From Phycisphaerales bacterium Planc_01 (GTDB lineage Bacteria; Planctomycetota; Phycisphaerae; Sedimentisphaerales; Anaerobacaceae), in NCBI GenBank assembly GCA_001603075.1, contig LVBB01000122.1:1-64000 (forward strand): a stretch of 64,000 nucleotides of DNA, in the 5' to 3' direction. The position numbers and the translations under genes are program-made. Numbering within the stretch: position 1 is the stretch's first letter; each line of letters starts with the position of its first letter. The notes beneath the pieces were generated by a model. The model saw only the letters and a list, made by a program, of their open reading frames with translations. It made no database searches and was not told the origin of the DNA. Shown here piece by piece: positions 1 to 9,483 of the stretch.

Positions 1-2902
1 CGGCCGGGCGGCCGAAGCCGACGTCGTCCACGAAGACCGTCCCCTTGCCGCCGGCCTTCGGGCTGGTCTTGCTGCCAACCCCGATCACCATCGTCTGGAC
101 GCGAGCTAAGTTCACGCCCGACAGGTCGGCATACGGAATCGACCATTCCTGCCAGGTCGGACGAAGCGTGATCGCCTCATCGGCATTCACGATCGTCACG
201 CTCTTGCCCGCGCTGTCCTCGATCCGAACGTACATCGCCTCGGCCGAGTCGTTGCCCGTCGGCTGCGTCGCCCCGATGTCCGCCGTCTGCCAGGCGCCCG
301 TCACGCTGCCCGTCATCGCCACGTTCGAGAACTCCGCCGCCGTCGTTATCGTGGCCTCGTGACTGGTCACCGCTAGACCGATGTAGACGTTCGCCGTCAT
401 CGGAATCTCCACCGGGTCCGTCGGTGTGATGTCCACCCACGTGACGCCGTCGGCCGAGATCTGCGCCGTGAAGAGGTTGTTCGTCCGCGTCAGCTTCGCC
501 CAGTACGGCAGCGAGATATCCGCCACGTCCGTATTGGCGCTGTCGGTCCCCGCCACCGGACGACGCTGGAACGACGCCCCGTGGCTCGGTTCCGGGGTCA
601 GGGCCACGAACGCATGCTTCGAGCCGGCCTCCAGCGTCTCGCGGATCATCACGCCGGCCTTGGCCCACTCGTTGCTGCGAATCAGGCTGTCGACGCGGAC
701 CGTGATCGACCCGTTGCCGTTGAGGCTCTTGTAGGCGTAGCGGAACTGATCGGTGGTGTTCCAGATGTCGGTCCCGACCGCGCTCATGATGACGCCGTCG
801 GCCGTCTCTTTGAAGGCCGGCGCGTTGCCGCGAACGTACAGCACCAGCGTATCGGCGCCGTTGCCCGACCAGTTCTGCGGCGAAGCGAACTGCCGCTCGG
901 CCTCCGAGTAGAACGGCGAGGTGCCGTTGTCGTACTGCAACGGCATCGATTGGCTGCCGCTGTGGACGATGGTCTTCTCGGCGAACGGCGTCTGGATGTA
1001 GCCGACCGTCGAGCCGGTGTTGTTCACCCAGCCATCCAGCCACGTGTCGAAGATCGCCGTGCCCGCGTCGATGTCGTCGTTGTAGGTCTCGAACCCATCG
1101 ATCAGGGCATATTCCTGCGTCGAGAAGCTCCACAGGGAGCTGCCCCAGGTCGGGTTCGCGTCGTCCGGATTGATCGCATCGACCATCCAGTAGTAGCTGC
1201 TGCCGAACTCGATGGTGCTCGGCGACAACGTCACGTCGGCGGTCGTACCGACCAGGGCCAGTTCGTTCGCATCGCCGGCCAGGTAGACATCGTACGAGGC
1301 CGCATCGCGACCCGCACGCCAGCTCAGTGCGGTGGTGACATCAACGCCCGTCGCCCCGTCGGCCGGCTGCGGCTCGCGGGCCTGCGCCGGAATGTACAGG
1401 AAGCGGACTTCGCTCAGGCCGTACTGGCCCATCGTCCCGTGCCCGCTGTTGACGTTCAGACGGACGAATCGGGCGGGAACGCCGCCGAAATCGATCGTCG
1501 TATTGGCGACGTATGTGCCCGTCGCCGTAGCCCTGGCGAACACGACGTCGCCAAGAACAGTCCACTCTTCACCGTCCACCGAATACTCGACGGTCACGTC
1601 CTTGAGCCCGAAGCCCAACAGCAGCTCGAACTGGACGTTGTAGTTCCAGACCAGCATCTCGTGCAGCTTGTAGACCCGGTCGAACTCGTATTGGAGGTAG
1701 AGAGGTTCCTCGCCGGGTGTCGCCAGCCACATATCCGCGCTCTCGGTGGAGTGATGATCGGCGTCATTCAAGCCGGAACTGTTGATCGTGTTCTCCGGTC
1801 CTTCGCCGTCTTCCGAGAGGCCGCTGGACGTGACGGTGACATTGGCGATGGCGTAGGCGAACGGCTCGGTCGTGAAGCTCCAGGCCTCGCCCTTATAGAT
1901 CGCGTTGCTCGGTGCGGCGTTGACTTCGTCGATGCGCCAGTAGTAAGTCGTCTCGAAATCGAGCAGCCCGGCCGGATCGTAGGTGGTCCCGGCCTGGCCC
2001 TGACTGACGAGCACGCCCATCGGGTTGCTCCGGCCGGCATTGTTGACGTCGTCGAACGAGGTGCCGAAGTACACATCGTGGGTCGCCGCGAACTCGCCCG
2101 CCATCCAACTCAGGATCACATCACGGGAAACGTCGATCTTCTTGTCCTCAGGAGTGGGGTTCGCGGCAAACTCGGGCCCTCCCGAACCGCAGACGTCCGC
2201 ATACGTCTCGCCAATCCGAAGCTCGTCATAGAAGAACTCGCCGTCGCTGCCGATGCGGATCCGATCGAACGGAACCCGGCCAACGGTCTCGCCCGTGGCC
2301 TCGCTGTCGTAATACGCGGTCTCCGCCGGCGGCTCCCGATTCAGCAGGGGATTGATCCAGCCGGTGATACGGGCGCCGGCGGCCTGGTTGATGATGCGAA
2401 TCACGAAGAACGCCTGCTCCGACGTCGGCACTTCCGAGAGCCTCGAACCCGTCACCGCGCCGGCGTCCCCGGCGGCGTTGTACAGCGCTATGCCCCAGTA
2501 GGCGGCGCCGGAGGGCTTGCCCAGGAAGATCGCTTCGCTGCTGCCGTTGAAGGGAGAGATGCCCGACCAGGACGGGGTCGCTGAACTGACGCACAGGAAG
2601 CTGATCCAGATCGTTCGGTTCGACGCGTCGAAACCGGCAGGCATCGGGCGGTAGCTGACCGTGCTGGCCGTGCCCACCTTGTTGCCCACCACCTCCAGAT
2701 CGGGCCACTCCAAACCCGGTGCGACGATGTTCTGACCACCGTCCCAGGCCGTCCCCACGTCCCAGCCGGTGCCACCGGCATTGCCTGCGATGCTCCCTTC
2801 AGGGTAATCGAAGCCGTCGTAGACAATCAGATCCGCCGCCGCACTGCCGACCAGACCCAGCATGGCGACTGCACAACACAGACACATCAATACTCTCGAC
2901 AT
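1..2902 (-). CDS. Large secreted multidomain adhesive protein, 3' end outside window
   Basis: The frame is open from an ATG at 2902 to the window edge (967 codons, no stop), so the C-terminus is missing. AGAAAGGA lies about 8 bases before the start. Residues 1-24 form a signal peptide ending near GSAAA. A LamG/concanavalin-like region follows (about 25-250), then a fibronectin-III-like stretch (IDVSRDVILSW, about 255-345), an F5/8-type C discoidin-like domain (about 365-505, with FVRLNVNS and GLSEVRFLY), a second FN3-like stretch (GVDVTTALSW) and a DUF1349/concanavalin-like module (about 710-860, with WAKAGVMIRETLEAGS). This architecture is common in extracellular carbohydrate-binding proteins of planctomycetes. 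No catalytic motif is visible in the part present. It probably binds glycans or acts as an adhesin; domain edges are estimates. Confidence 0.8.
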   Translation of the reverse strand, partial: MSRVLMCLCCAVAMLGLVGSAAADLIVYDGFDYPEGSIAGNAGGTGWDVGTAWDGGQNIVAPGLEWPDLEVVGNKVGTASTVSYRPMPAGFDASNRTIWISFLCVSSATPSWSGISPFNGSSEAIFLGKPSGAAYWGIALYNAAGDAGAVTGSRLSEVPTSEQAFFVIRIINQAAGARITGWINPLLNREPPAETAYYDSEATGETVGRVPFDRIRIGSDGEFFYDELRIGETYADVCGSGGPEFAANPTPEDKKIDVSRDVILSWMAGEFAATHDVYFGTSFDDVNNAGRSNPMGVLVSQGQAGTTYDPAGLLDFETTYYWRIDEVNAAPSNAIYKGEAWSFTTEPFAYAIANVTVTSSGLSEDGEGPENTINSSGLNDADHHSTESADMWLATPGEEPLYLQYEFDRVYKLHEMLVWNYNVQFELLLGFGLKDVTVEYSVDGEEWTVLGDVVFARATATGTYVANTTIDFGGVPARFVRLNVNSGHGTMGQYGLSEVRFLYIPAQAREPQPADGATGVDVTTALSWRAGRDAASYDVYLAGDANELALVGTTADVTLSPSTIEFGSSYYWMVDAINPDDANPTWGSSLWSFSTQEYALIDGFETYNDDIDAGTAIFDTWLDGWVNNTGSTVGYIQTPFAEKTIVHSGSQSMPLQYDNGTSPFYSEAERQFASPQNWSGNGADTLVLYVRGNAPAFKETADGVIMSAVGTDIWNTTDQFRYAYKSLNGNGSITVRVDSLIRSNEWAKAGVMIRETLEAGSKHAFVALTPEPSHGASFQRRPVAGTDSANTDVADISLPYWAKLTRTNNLFTAQISADGVTWVDITPTDPVEIPMTANVYIGLAVTSHEATITTAAEFSNVAMTGSVTGAWQTADIGATQPTGNDSAEAMYVRIEDSAGKSVTIVNADEAITLRPTWQEWSIPYADLSGVNLARVQTMVIGVGSKTSPKAGGKGTVFVDDVGFGRPA

Positions 2903-3646
2903 ACCAATTTCCTTTCTGCGCTACCTGGAAGTTGAACCTTGCCGCCGGAGAAGATTTGAGTCGTCTCGCCGGCGAGCCTCCAATGGACTTGCGGTGTGGA
3001 CTTCGGACAGGCGTCGTTGGGGCGACATCGGACGGCCCACTCGCGGCGATCGGCGAACCGACATGGTCGTGCTTCTGAGCAGCCGATCGCGTTCAGCAGG
3101 CAGGGGATGGCATCGTTCGTGTGAGCGAAGCGACTCGTGGGGATTCTCATCGCGGCCGATCGCAGCCGGGACGTAGAGCCACCGCCCGGCATGGCAGACA
3201 CGGAAGACCTCGCGCTGGTCACTCCTCCAGAAATGGTCGAACCTTACACCCTCCACCGTTCACGCCATGGCGCACCGCCGCACTGTCCAGCGGGCACCTC
3301 CTTTCCTGCTTATTTCCGGCCTCTGAGGAAGGCGATTGCGCGGCACTTCTGCGAGCAGAACTCCAGCGCTCTTTGGAACAGCAACGCTGCTGCACTCTCC
3401 CCTTGGCGGCGTGGGTACAGGCCGGGTACACCGCCTCAGGGCCTCTCGAATCCGCCGCGAAAGCACAACCGCTTGAGGGAGCGGTCGCTGTGAAGGCTGC
3501 ACTCAAGAGCATGCGCGCCTCGGCGCGCCGGCGAGAACATTCGCACTCGACCGAAGTTCTTTGTACCACATTCTCCCGTGTGATGCAAGAGAATCTGGAG
3601 AATTCGGCGAATTCGCCGCAGGAGGCATGGTGCCGCCGGGAACCAT
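2903..3646. other. Intergenic region without a credible gene
   Basis: About 740 bases separate the start of the large secreted gene from the terminator of the barrel gene. Short open frames occur on both strands but overlap each other, lack ribosome binding sites and show no recognisable family. The region contains a 14-base perfect palindrome (CGGCGAATTCGCCG, 3605-3618). The promoter of the minus-strand gene starting at 2902 must lie at the left end, but no convincing -35/-10 pair was identified. Confidence 0.5.
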
Positions 3647-3676
3647 GAAAAAGGGCCGACCCATCCGGCCGGCCCC
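3647..3676 (-). terminator. Rho-independent terminator of the outer-membrane barrel gene
   Basis: Read on the minus strand, GGGCCG and CGGCCC form a stem around an 11-base loop and are followed directly by TTTTTC. It begins about 30 bases after the stop codon of the gene ending at 3704. Confidence 0.8.
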
Positions 3677-3703
3677 GTACTTCAAATGACAATCCACAGA
3701 TGC

Positions 3704-4534
3704 TCAGAAGGAGTACTTCATACCCACGCTGGCCCAAAGCTCGTCGGCGCCGTCGTTGAACCATTCGAGCCCCGTGTCCAGCGCTCGCTGATAGTAGACC
3801 GCCGGCGTGAGCGTGAGGTTGTTGCCCAGTTCCAGATCGGTCGCGACCCCGAACAGCGCGTGGGAGAACTCGCGGTCCTTCCGTCGCGGGCCGTAGGGGT
3901 TGACGCTGTCGTTGTAGACCAGTTCGGCGTGCAGCCGGATCAGATGCTCGGGCATCTGCGGCAGAAGGCCTTGCACGGTGAACCCGTAATCGAGCATGAA
4001 GATGTGGAACCACCCCGAGGCCGCACCGCCAATGTAAGAACCGCCCTTGGACGGCCACATTTTCGCCGCCACGTAGGTCGGGCACAGGCCCTTGATCGGC
4101 AGGATGTTGGGCCAGGAAAGCACGGCGTGCGCCTCCTGAAGGTCGGCAAAGTCGCTCGGCATGTCCGGATAGTCGTACATGACCCAGCCGACTCGGAAGT
4201 TGGTGGCGTAAGACTCCTCCGGGAACAGACCGTTCTGGTAATACAGCGTGTAATCGTATCTCGTCCAGTTGACGTATCCGCTGCCGTTGGCGTAGTGCCC
4301 GGCGGCACTGATCCCGAAACCCGTTTCGAACAGGTCCACGTCGCCCACCACATGCGTGGCGCTCTTGCTGCCGAAGACCTTGAATCCGCGCCAGATGTAT
4401 TCGCTGTCATAGGTGACCCCGAGGGTGGCGTGCAGACTGCCCGCCTCCATCCCCAGCAGGTCCCCTTCCCAGTCCTGTGCCCCTGCCGTTGCCGCCATAA
4501 ACAAGACGGCCGTCAACAACAGTACATGCTTCAT
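3704..4534 (-). CDS. Outer-membrane beta-barrel protein, unknown function
   Basis: 276 residues. Residues 1-19 are a signal peptide ending at TAGAQ. The mature part has alternating hydrophobic and polar residues, many aromatic girdle residues (YIWRG, YVNWTRYDYTLYYQ) and a C-terminal phenylalanine (KYSF), as expected for a Bam-assembled barrel. The segment VTYDSEYIWRG resembles the N-terminus of TorF/MipA-type putative outer-membrane proteins found in planctomycetes. The start is supported by TAAGGAG 8 bases upstream. It lies 81 bases after the trpB-like gene on the same strand and is closed by the terminator at 3647-3676. The substrate is unknown. Confidence 0.75.
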   Translation of the reverse strand: MKHVLLLTAVLFMAATAGAQDWEGDLLGMEAGSLHATLGVTYDSEYIWRGFKVFGSKSATHVVGDVDLFETGFGISAAGHYANGSGYVNWTRYDYTLYYQNGLFPEESYATNFRVGWVMYDYPDMPSDFADLQEAHAVLSWPNILPIKGLCPTYVAAKMWPSKGGSYIGGAASGWFHIFMLDYGFTVQGLLPQMPEHLIRLHAELVYNDSVNPYGPRRKDREFSHALFGVATDLELGNNLTLTPAVYYQRALDTGLEWFNDGADELWASVGMKYSF

Positions 4535-4615
4535 TTCGATCTCTCCTTACTCATTCTCATGGCTACACACGACGAACGTCGGCCTCTATCTTCTCACGCA
4601 GGGTCGCCGCCGAAC

Positions 4616-6004
4616 CTACCAACGACCGCTCTTTCTGACCTCCGCCTTGGGCAGATTTTCGAGGACCTTGGTGAACTTACGAATGTCTTCCTCCGGCATC
4701 TCATAATCGGAGAGCTTGCCCGTCAGGTAGGCGTTGTACCCGGTCAGGTCCATCAGACCGTGGCCACTGTAGTTGAAGAGAATGACCTTTTCCTTGCCTT
4801 CTTCGCGAGCCTTCACGGCCTCGTCGATGGCAGCGGCGATCGCATGGCTGGTCTCCGGGGCGCAGATCGTGCCCTCGGTCCGGGCCCAGGTCAGGGCCGA
4901 TTCATAACACTTGGTCTGGTGATACGACCTCGGGGTGAACAGGCCTTCGACGATGGCCTGGCACACCAGCGGCGCCATCCCGTGATACCGCAGGCCACCG
5001 GCGTGAATGGGCGGCGGAACGAACGCATGGCCAAGGGTGTGCATGGCCAGCAGCGGCGTCATACAGGCGGTGTCGCCGTGGTCGTAGGCGAACGGGGCAC
5101 GGGTCATCGTCGGGCAGGCCGCCGGCTCGACCGGGATGATTTCGATGTTGGCGCCGTTGATCTTATCGGCGGTGAAGGGGAAGGCCAGTCCGGCGAAGTT
5201 GCTGCCCCCACCGGCACAGCCGATGATGATGTCGGGGAGCTTCTCCCCGGCCGCCGCCAACTGCTTCTTCGCCTCCAGTCCGATGATCGTCTGGTGCAGC
5301 ATGACGTGGTTCAGCACGCTGCCCAGCGAATAGCGGGTCTGCCCCGTGGGGTCGGTCACGGCCTGCTCGACGGCTTCGCTGATGGCGATACCCAGGCTGC
5401 CCGGCGTGTCCGGCATCTCGGCCAGGATCTTGCGTCCGGCGTTGGTCTCCGTGCTCGGGCTCGCGACACAGTTGGCGCCCCAGGTCTCCATCATGAACTT
5501 GCGGAATGGCTTCTGGTCGAAGCTGATTCGGACCATGAAAACCTTGCACTCCAGCCCGAGCAAAGCGCACGCAAACGCCAGTGCGCTGCCCCACTGCCCG
5601 GCGCCGGTCTCCGTGGTCAGGCGCTTGATGCCGAACTCCTTGTTGTAGTAGGCCTGGGCGACGGCGGTGTTGGGCTTGTGGCTTCCGGGCGGGCTGGTGC
5701 TCTCGTCCTTGTAGTAGATCCGCGCGGGGGTTTTGAGGTATTTTTCGAGGTACACCGCTCGCCGCAACGGCGCCGGACGCCATCGGTACAGGATGTCGAG
5801 CACCGGCTCCGGAATGTCGATCCAGCGCTCCGTGCTGACCTCCTGCTCGATGATGTTCATCGGGAACACCGGGGCCAACATGTCCGGCGAGATCGGTTTG
5901 CCGTCCGGACCGAGCGGAGGAAGCAGCGGCGTGGGGAGATCCGCAGCCAGATTGTACCACTGGCGTGGTATGTCGCTTTCTTTCAACAGAATCTTGTGCT
6001 CCAT
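4616..6004 (-). CDS. trpB: Tryptophan synthase beta chain, TrpB2 type
   Basis: 462 residues, the length of TrpB2 enzymes and about 60 longer than TrpB1. It joins indole and L-serine to tryptophan with pyridoxal phosphate. The PLP lysine is K110 in [12 protein letters not shown], the phosphate loop is GGGSN at 265-269, and the long N-terminal extension ([11 protein letters not shown]) is typical of TrpB2. ATG at 6004 is preceded by GGAGAG; further upstream the frame loses similarity. No trpA or other trp gene is adjacent. Isolated TrpB2 copies are often proposed to salvage free indole or act on phosphoserine, so a role outside the classical complex is possible. Confidence 0.93.
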   Translation of the reverse strand: MEHKILLKESDIPRQWYNLAADLPTPLLPPLGPDGKPISPDMLAPVFPMNIIEQEVSTERWIDIPEPVLDILYRWRPAPLRRAVYLEKYLKTPARIYYKDESTSPPGSHKPNTAVAQAYYNKEFGIKRLTTETGAGQWGSALAFACALLGLECKVFMVRISFDQKPFRKFMMETWGANCVASPSTETNAGRKILAEMPDTPGSLGIAISEAVEQAVTDPTGQTRYSLGSVLNHVMLHQTIIGLEAKKQLAAAGEKLPDIIIGCAGGGSNFAGLAFPFTADKINGANIEIIPVEPAACPTMTRAPFAYDHGDTACMTPLLAMHTLGHAFVPPPIHAGGLRYHGMAPLVCQAIVEGLFTPRSYHQTKCYESALTWARTEGTICAPETSHAIAAAIDEAVKAREEGKEKVILFNYSGHGLMDLTGYNAYLTGKLSDYEMPEEDIRKFTKVLENLPKAEVRKSGRW

Positions 6005-6198
6005 CCTTTTCTCTCCAACCTGAAATTGGGTTCGGCTAAATCTGCGCACGAAAATACCCCGTAACCCGCTTTGATAGTAAATCGGGACGGCCTTGTCAAC
6101 GAAAATATCGACATCGACGCCCCCAGGAGATGAGCCATAAATGCCGAGATTTCGGCGATTTATCCGAAAGGCGGCCTTCGCAGGCGCCCCAGGCGGGC

Positions 6199-7071
6199 TC
6201 AGAATACGATGGCCGCATAGCCCACGGCATCGCTGCCGGTCATGCCCATCGTGCGACGCATGACCTCGTTGCTGTCGGTATGGGCCAGAAGGGCCCCCCG
6301 TTCGACCCCAAGGCGGCGGGCAGCGGCGATCACCGCAGCCGCAGCCCCCGGACCGCAGGCATTGCCGTTCTCGACCGCCCCGGCCAGCAGCCGCTCCGCC
6401 TCCAACGCCAGCGCCAGATCGATAAACGCCCGGTCGTTCACCGCACGAGCCCAATGCAGCCCTGACGAGCCGGCCCCCATCGGCGTAAACCCATATCGTG
6501 GACCATAATGCGTCAAATCGGTCGAACCGATACAGACCACCGATCGGCCCGTCTGGGCCACCACGTCGGCCAGCGCCTCGCCCAACGCCAGCGCCCCCGG
6601 CGTCGGCGGCACCGTCAGCGGCAAAATCTTCGCCTGCGGAAAGAGATGCAGGACGAAGGGGATCTGTACCTCGATGCTGTGCTCGCGGCGATGGGCCGCC
6701 GGATCGATCACAACGACCCCGCGTCCGACGAGATCGTCCCGTAACGCCAGATCGACCGCGACGGTACCCAAAGGGCATTCCCACTCGGCGCTGCCGTCAT
6801 CGCCCGGCTGCCGCCCGAAATACCCGTGGGCTGTCCCGCACAGCACGAACGTCTCCACCGCCTGGCCACGATCCTGGATCGCCCGAAACACCATCGCCGC
6901 AAGCGACCCGCTGAACGCCCAGCCCGCATGTGGCACGATGCCGGCCACAATCGACGGCGGCAGAGACCTCGGCAGCTCCGGCGATTCGAGGCACGCCCGG
7001 ACTTCCGCCAGGCACTCCTCGCGATCCCCCGGATAGAACTGACCCGCAACGACCGGTCTTCGTGTTGGCAT
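6199..7071 (-). CDS. MEMO-family protein (AmmeMemoRadiSam system protein B)
   Basis: 290 residues. The MEMO fold is related to non-haem-iron dioxygenases. The conserved blocks are present: [13 protein letters not shown] at the N-terminus, [27 protein letters not shown] and STDLTHYG, which include the expected metal-ligand histidines. The ATG at 7071 is chosen because a strong AAGGAGGT stands 5 bases upstream; an in-frame ATG 12 codons earlier has none. In other genomes the gene neighbours AMMECR1 and a radical SAM gene, but neither is here. Its biochemical role is not settled. Confidence 0.88.
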   Translation of the reverse strand: MPTRRPVVAGQFYPGDREECLAEVRACLESPELPRSLPPSIVAGIVPHAGWAFSGSLAAMVFRAIQDRGQAVETFVLCGTAHGYFGRQPGDDGSAEWECPLGTVAVDLALRDDLVGRGVVVIDPAAHRREHSIEVQIPFVLHLFPQAKILPLTVPPTPGALALGEALADVVAQTGRSVVCIGSTDLTHYGPRYGFTPMGAGSSGLHWARAVNDRAFIDLALALEAERLLAGAVENGNACGPGAAAAVIAAARRLGVERGALLAHTDSNEVMRRTMGMTGSDAVGYAAIVF

Positions 7072-7169
7072 CCGAACCTCCTTATCCCTTGCCTTCACCG
7101 TCCGCAACGGCTATCATCCGGCCGACAAACAAACAACTCTGATTGTATTTTGCACGGGGCAAAAGACAA

Positions 7170-7676
7170 ATGGTATCTCAGAAAACGCCTGCGGTCGCGA
7201 TCGTCATGGGCTCGGACAGCGACCTGAACGTGATGGAAAGCTGCGTCGAACAACTGCGCCAGTTCGGGATCGAGCCGGCGGTGCGGATCATCTCGGCCCA
7301 TCGCACCCCGCAGGTCGCCTGCGAATTCGCCGAAACCGCCGAGGCCAGGGGGGTCAGAGTGCTGATCGCCGCCGCGGGCATGGCCGCTCACCTGGCCGGC
7401 GCGCTGGCGGCCCGATCGTCGCTTCCGGTCATCGGCGTGCCCCTGGTCGGCGAGCCGGGCCTGGGTGGGATGGACGCTCTGCTCAGCACGGTTCAGATGC
7501 CCCCCGGCGTGCCCGTCGCGACGATGGCCGTCGGCAAGGCCGGCGCCAAGAACGCCGCCATCCTCGCCGTGCAGATCCTCGCTCTGCAGGATGCCGAACT
7601 GCGCCGCAAACTCGCGGAATTCCGAAGCCGGCAGGAACAGATGGTGCGCCAGAAGGATGCCTCGCTGTCGGCCTGA
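7170..7676 (+). CDS. purE: N5-carboxyaminoimidazole ribonucleotide mutase
   Basis: 168 residues, normal for class I PurE. It converts N5-CAIR to CAIR in purine biosynthesis. Signatures are VAIVMGSDSDL at the N-terminus, the SAHRTP motif and AAAGMAAHLAGALAA, followed by the PVIGVP block. The ATG at 7170 is preferred over a TTG nine codons upstream. It diverges from the MEMO-family gene with about 100 bases between them and ends 5 bases from the convergent P-domain gene. No purK is adjacent. Confidence 0.95.
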   Translation: MVSQKTPAVAIVMGSDSDLNVMESCVEQLRQFGIEPAVRIISAHRTPQVACEFAETAEARGVRVLIAAAGMAAHLAGALAARSSLPVIGVPLVGEPGLGGMDALLSTVQMPPGVPVATMAVGKAGAKNAAILAVQILALQDAELRRKLAEFRSRQEQMVRQKDASLSA

Positions 7677-7681
7677 GCCGC

Positions 7682-8311
7682 TCAGAACCGCCGCACCCAG
7701 CCCAGACAGCCGAGGCCGAGCAGCACCAACACCGTCGCCGTCGGTGCAGGTGCGGGCACGGTCGCGATGTCGGACATTGTCGTGATGATCAGACCGAACG
7801 ACTCCAGCGAGCCGGTGTCCATGTAGTAGGCGTCGTAGATCCGCAGCCGCCACAGCCCAAAGGCGTCCTCGCCATCGAAGGCCGCCAGCCCCGCCGGATC
7901 GAGCGGACGGAAGCGACCCTCGAAGGGCGCCGTGCCGTCCCGGATCGAGTTCAGCGCCTCATCGTCGAATATCGTATTGCAGTAGTCGGCCCCTTCGAAA
8001 TACTCACTGAACGGGTCGTACATGTTCAACACCACCGTAGTGCCCGACGGACTGGTCAACAGCAGTTGCAGGTCGAATACGTTCGCGTGATTCAGACTCA
8101 CGGCCACGTCCAGGTCAACGATGGTATGGTGGTCCGGGACCTCGATAACCGCATCGTCCATCCAGCCGCGCGTGGCGCTGGTGTCGGCGGGAATGGGCAG
8201 ATCGAACGATCTGCTGTAGAACACGCCCAAGCCGGCCGGGGCCGCCTTTCCCAACAGACCCAGCAACAGGCAAACGAAGGCAATGAACCTCGCGCGAACC
8301 CGCAGTCTCAT
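7682..8311 (-). CDS. Secreted P-domain protein with PEP-CTERM-like C-terminal anchor
   Basis: 209 residues from the chosen start. A basic then hydrophobic signal peptide (FIAFVCLLLGLLG) is followed by a proprotein-convertase P/Homo B domain: VIEVPDHHTIVDLDVAVSLNH, DLQLLLTSPSGTTVVL and LWRLRIYDAYYMDTGSLESFGL. The C-terminus (PAPAPTATVLVLLGLGCLGWVRRF-like tail, given here only in outline) has a proline-rich stretch, one hydrophobic segment and terminal arginines, matching a PEP-CTERM sorting signal with PAP in place of PEP. The start at 8311 has AGGAGG 9 bases upstream; ATGs 3 and 6 codons earlier are alternatives. It probably is a small surface-anchored domain protein; no protease domain is present. 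Confidence 0.8.
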   Translation of the reverse strand: MRLRVRARFIAFVCLLLGLLGKAAPAGLGVFYSRSFDLPIPADTSATRGWMDDAVIEVPDHHTIVDLDVAVSLNHANVFDLQLLLTSPSGTTVVLNMYDPFSEYFEGADYCNTIFDDEALNSIRDGTAPFEGRFRPLDPAGLAAFDGEDAFGLWRLRIYDAYYMDTGSLESFGLIITTMSDIATVPAPAPTATVLVLLGLGCLGWVRRF

Positions 8312-8492
8312 CTTGGCCATCCTCCTCACACCGCACGGCGTACAAGTCTCTCACGGGCATCCAGTCCACTGAATCGGATTATACGACAACAAGGTGGGAA
8401 AGACAAGGAAATCGGCGGCGAGGGCGGAGATTATAGGTCGGTGTGCCGATAGGACGTGAAGAACACCGGGCGGACGGCCCCCTCAAGAAACG

Positions 8493-8522
8493 AAAAAAGG
8501 GGCGACCTGTGTTCGTCGCCCC
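8493..8522 (-). terminator. Rho-independent terminator downstream of the first Q/N-rich secreted gene
   Basis: On the minus strand GGGGCGAC and GTCGCCCC pair perfectly around an 8-base loop and are followed by TTTTTT. It lies 150 bases after the stop codon at 8673 and probably ends that transcript. The rest of 8312-8672 shows no gene. Confidence 0.85.
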
Positions 8523-8672
8523 CGTGCTCATGGCCCGCGCCTGCCGGCCCTCTGAATCCGCTTGCGGCTCCGTCCATCGGCGGAGGTTCAGAGTACGATG
8601 CCAACCGGGCGGACACGAACGACCGCACCCGGGCGGGCGGCCGCTCGTCCTCGGCGAAATGCACGTGCCCGA

Positions 8673-9107
8673 TCAGAATTGACCGAGCAGACGAGCCTTT
8701 AGCAGCGCCATCTGAAGCGAACCCGTCGACGGCATCATCAGTCCCATGCCCAGGACCGACGAAGTCCCCAGCAGCGACTGGGTCCCCAGCAGCGACTGGG
8801 TGCCGAGCAGCGACTGGGTCCCGAGACCACCGATCCCAAAGAGGTTCGACATCCCCAGCAGACCTCCCAGCGGGCTCGTGCCACTCGACAGCCGAACGTT
8901 GGCCACCGTGTAACTCGAGCCGTTGCCGACCTGAGACATGTCGATCGTGAAGTTCTGCGTCGACTGCGCGTTCTGATTGCCTTGCAGAAGTTGAATTTGA
9001 TTGACTGAGCCGATATTCATTCCCTGATCCTGAAGCAGGCTGCCGAACGCGCCGGAACCGGCTAACAGGATGAGAATGGTCGAACATGTAACAACCCTTC
9101 TAACCAT
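8673..9107 (-). CDS. Secreted Q/N-rich protein, paralogue 1 of the 8.5-12 kb cluster
   Basis: 144 residues. A signal peptide ends near GSGAFGS. The mature N-terminus reads IGSVNQIQLLQGNQNAQSTQ, close to the same region of the proteins ending at 9484 and 11423. The centre has a 6-residue tandem repeat GTQSLL (three perfect units then GTSSVL), encoded by an 18-base repeat at about 8764-8827. The N/Q spacing recalls curlin repeats (Q-x-G-x-N), but no curlin domain can be claimed from sight. The ATG at 9107 has AAAGGAG 8 bases upstream. Likely an extracellular or surface matrix protein; function unknown. Confidence 0.75.
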   Translation of the reverse strand: MVRRVVTCSTILILLAGSGAFGSLLQDQGMNIGSVNQIQLLQGNQNAQSTQNFTIDMSQVGNGSSYTVANVRLSSGTSPLGGLLGMSNLFGIGGLGTQSLLGTQSLLGTQSLLGTSSVLGMGLMMPSTGSLQMALLKARLLGQF

Positions 9108-9129
9108 TCGAGGACTCCTTTCAACATGG

Positions 9130-9174
9130 GTGGTGTTCACTCCGTTGCAGACGGCCGATCACACACCGGCCGTC
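9130..9174 (-). promoter_or_regulatory. Shared leader inverted repeat, copy 1
   Basis: On the minus strand GACGGCCG and CGGCCGTC form an 8-base inverted repeat (9150-9174), followed by GAGTGAACACCAC and the ribosome binding site of the gene starting at 9107. The same arrangement stands before the genes starting at 10068 and 12010, with the repeat edge 43, 42 and 41 bases from the ATG. It could be an operator or a 5' UTR hairpin. Confidence 0.6.
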
Positions 9175-9289
9175 TCAACACACCCTTCTGTCTGAACCGC
9201 TTCATCGGGATGGCCGTGTCTGCGTCTCTTGCCTCTCCCGACGTTTGCCTTCCAATGGCCTCGTCGGAATCGGTTTGAGGTCGAAGAAG

Positions 9290-9361
9290 CCCCCTGATCG
9301 AGGCCCGCCGCGTGAGAAGAGCCTGATCACCATGAACGTTGCGGCAGGCCTGACCAGAGGG
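9290..9361. other. Structured intergenic element, copy 1
   Basis: About 72 bases closed by a terminal stem (CCCCTGATC against GACCAGAGGG). Its sequence aligns with the element at 10314-10381, sharing CGCCG-GT, GAA-GAGCCTGA and GCCTGA-CAGAGGG blocks. Several differences between the copies keep the pairing. No U tract follows on either strand. Orientation and function are unknown. Confidence 0.5.
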
Positions 9362-9483
9362 CTTCGCGGCATCCTGGCCGATCCGCCGACACAGTCCCGC
9401 AGGAAACATCCGTCAAACGACGACGGCGTTCCCGCCGAGAAGCGGCAGATTCGGCAGGACCCACGTACCATCCTACCGCTTGA

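Noticed and set aside
177-2708. Several long open frames on both strands inside the first large secreted gene
   Set aside because: They are arginine/glycine/alanine-rich frames caused by high GC. The true frame runs from 2902 without a stop and shows recognisable domains.
3121-4085. Open frames in the gap before and over the barrel gene
   Set aside because: They overlap each other on both strands, lack ribosome binding sites and have no recognisable family; the part over 3704-4085 is antisense or out of frame to the barrel gene.
8764-8827. Tandem 18-base repeat as a CRISPR or intergenic satellite
   Set aside because: It is in frame inside a secreted protein gene and encodes repeated GTQSLL.
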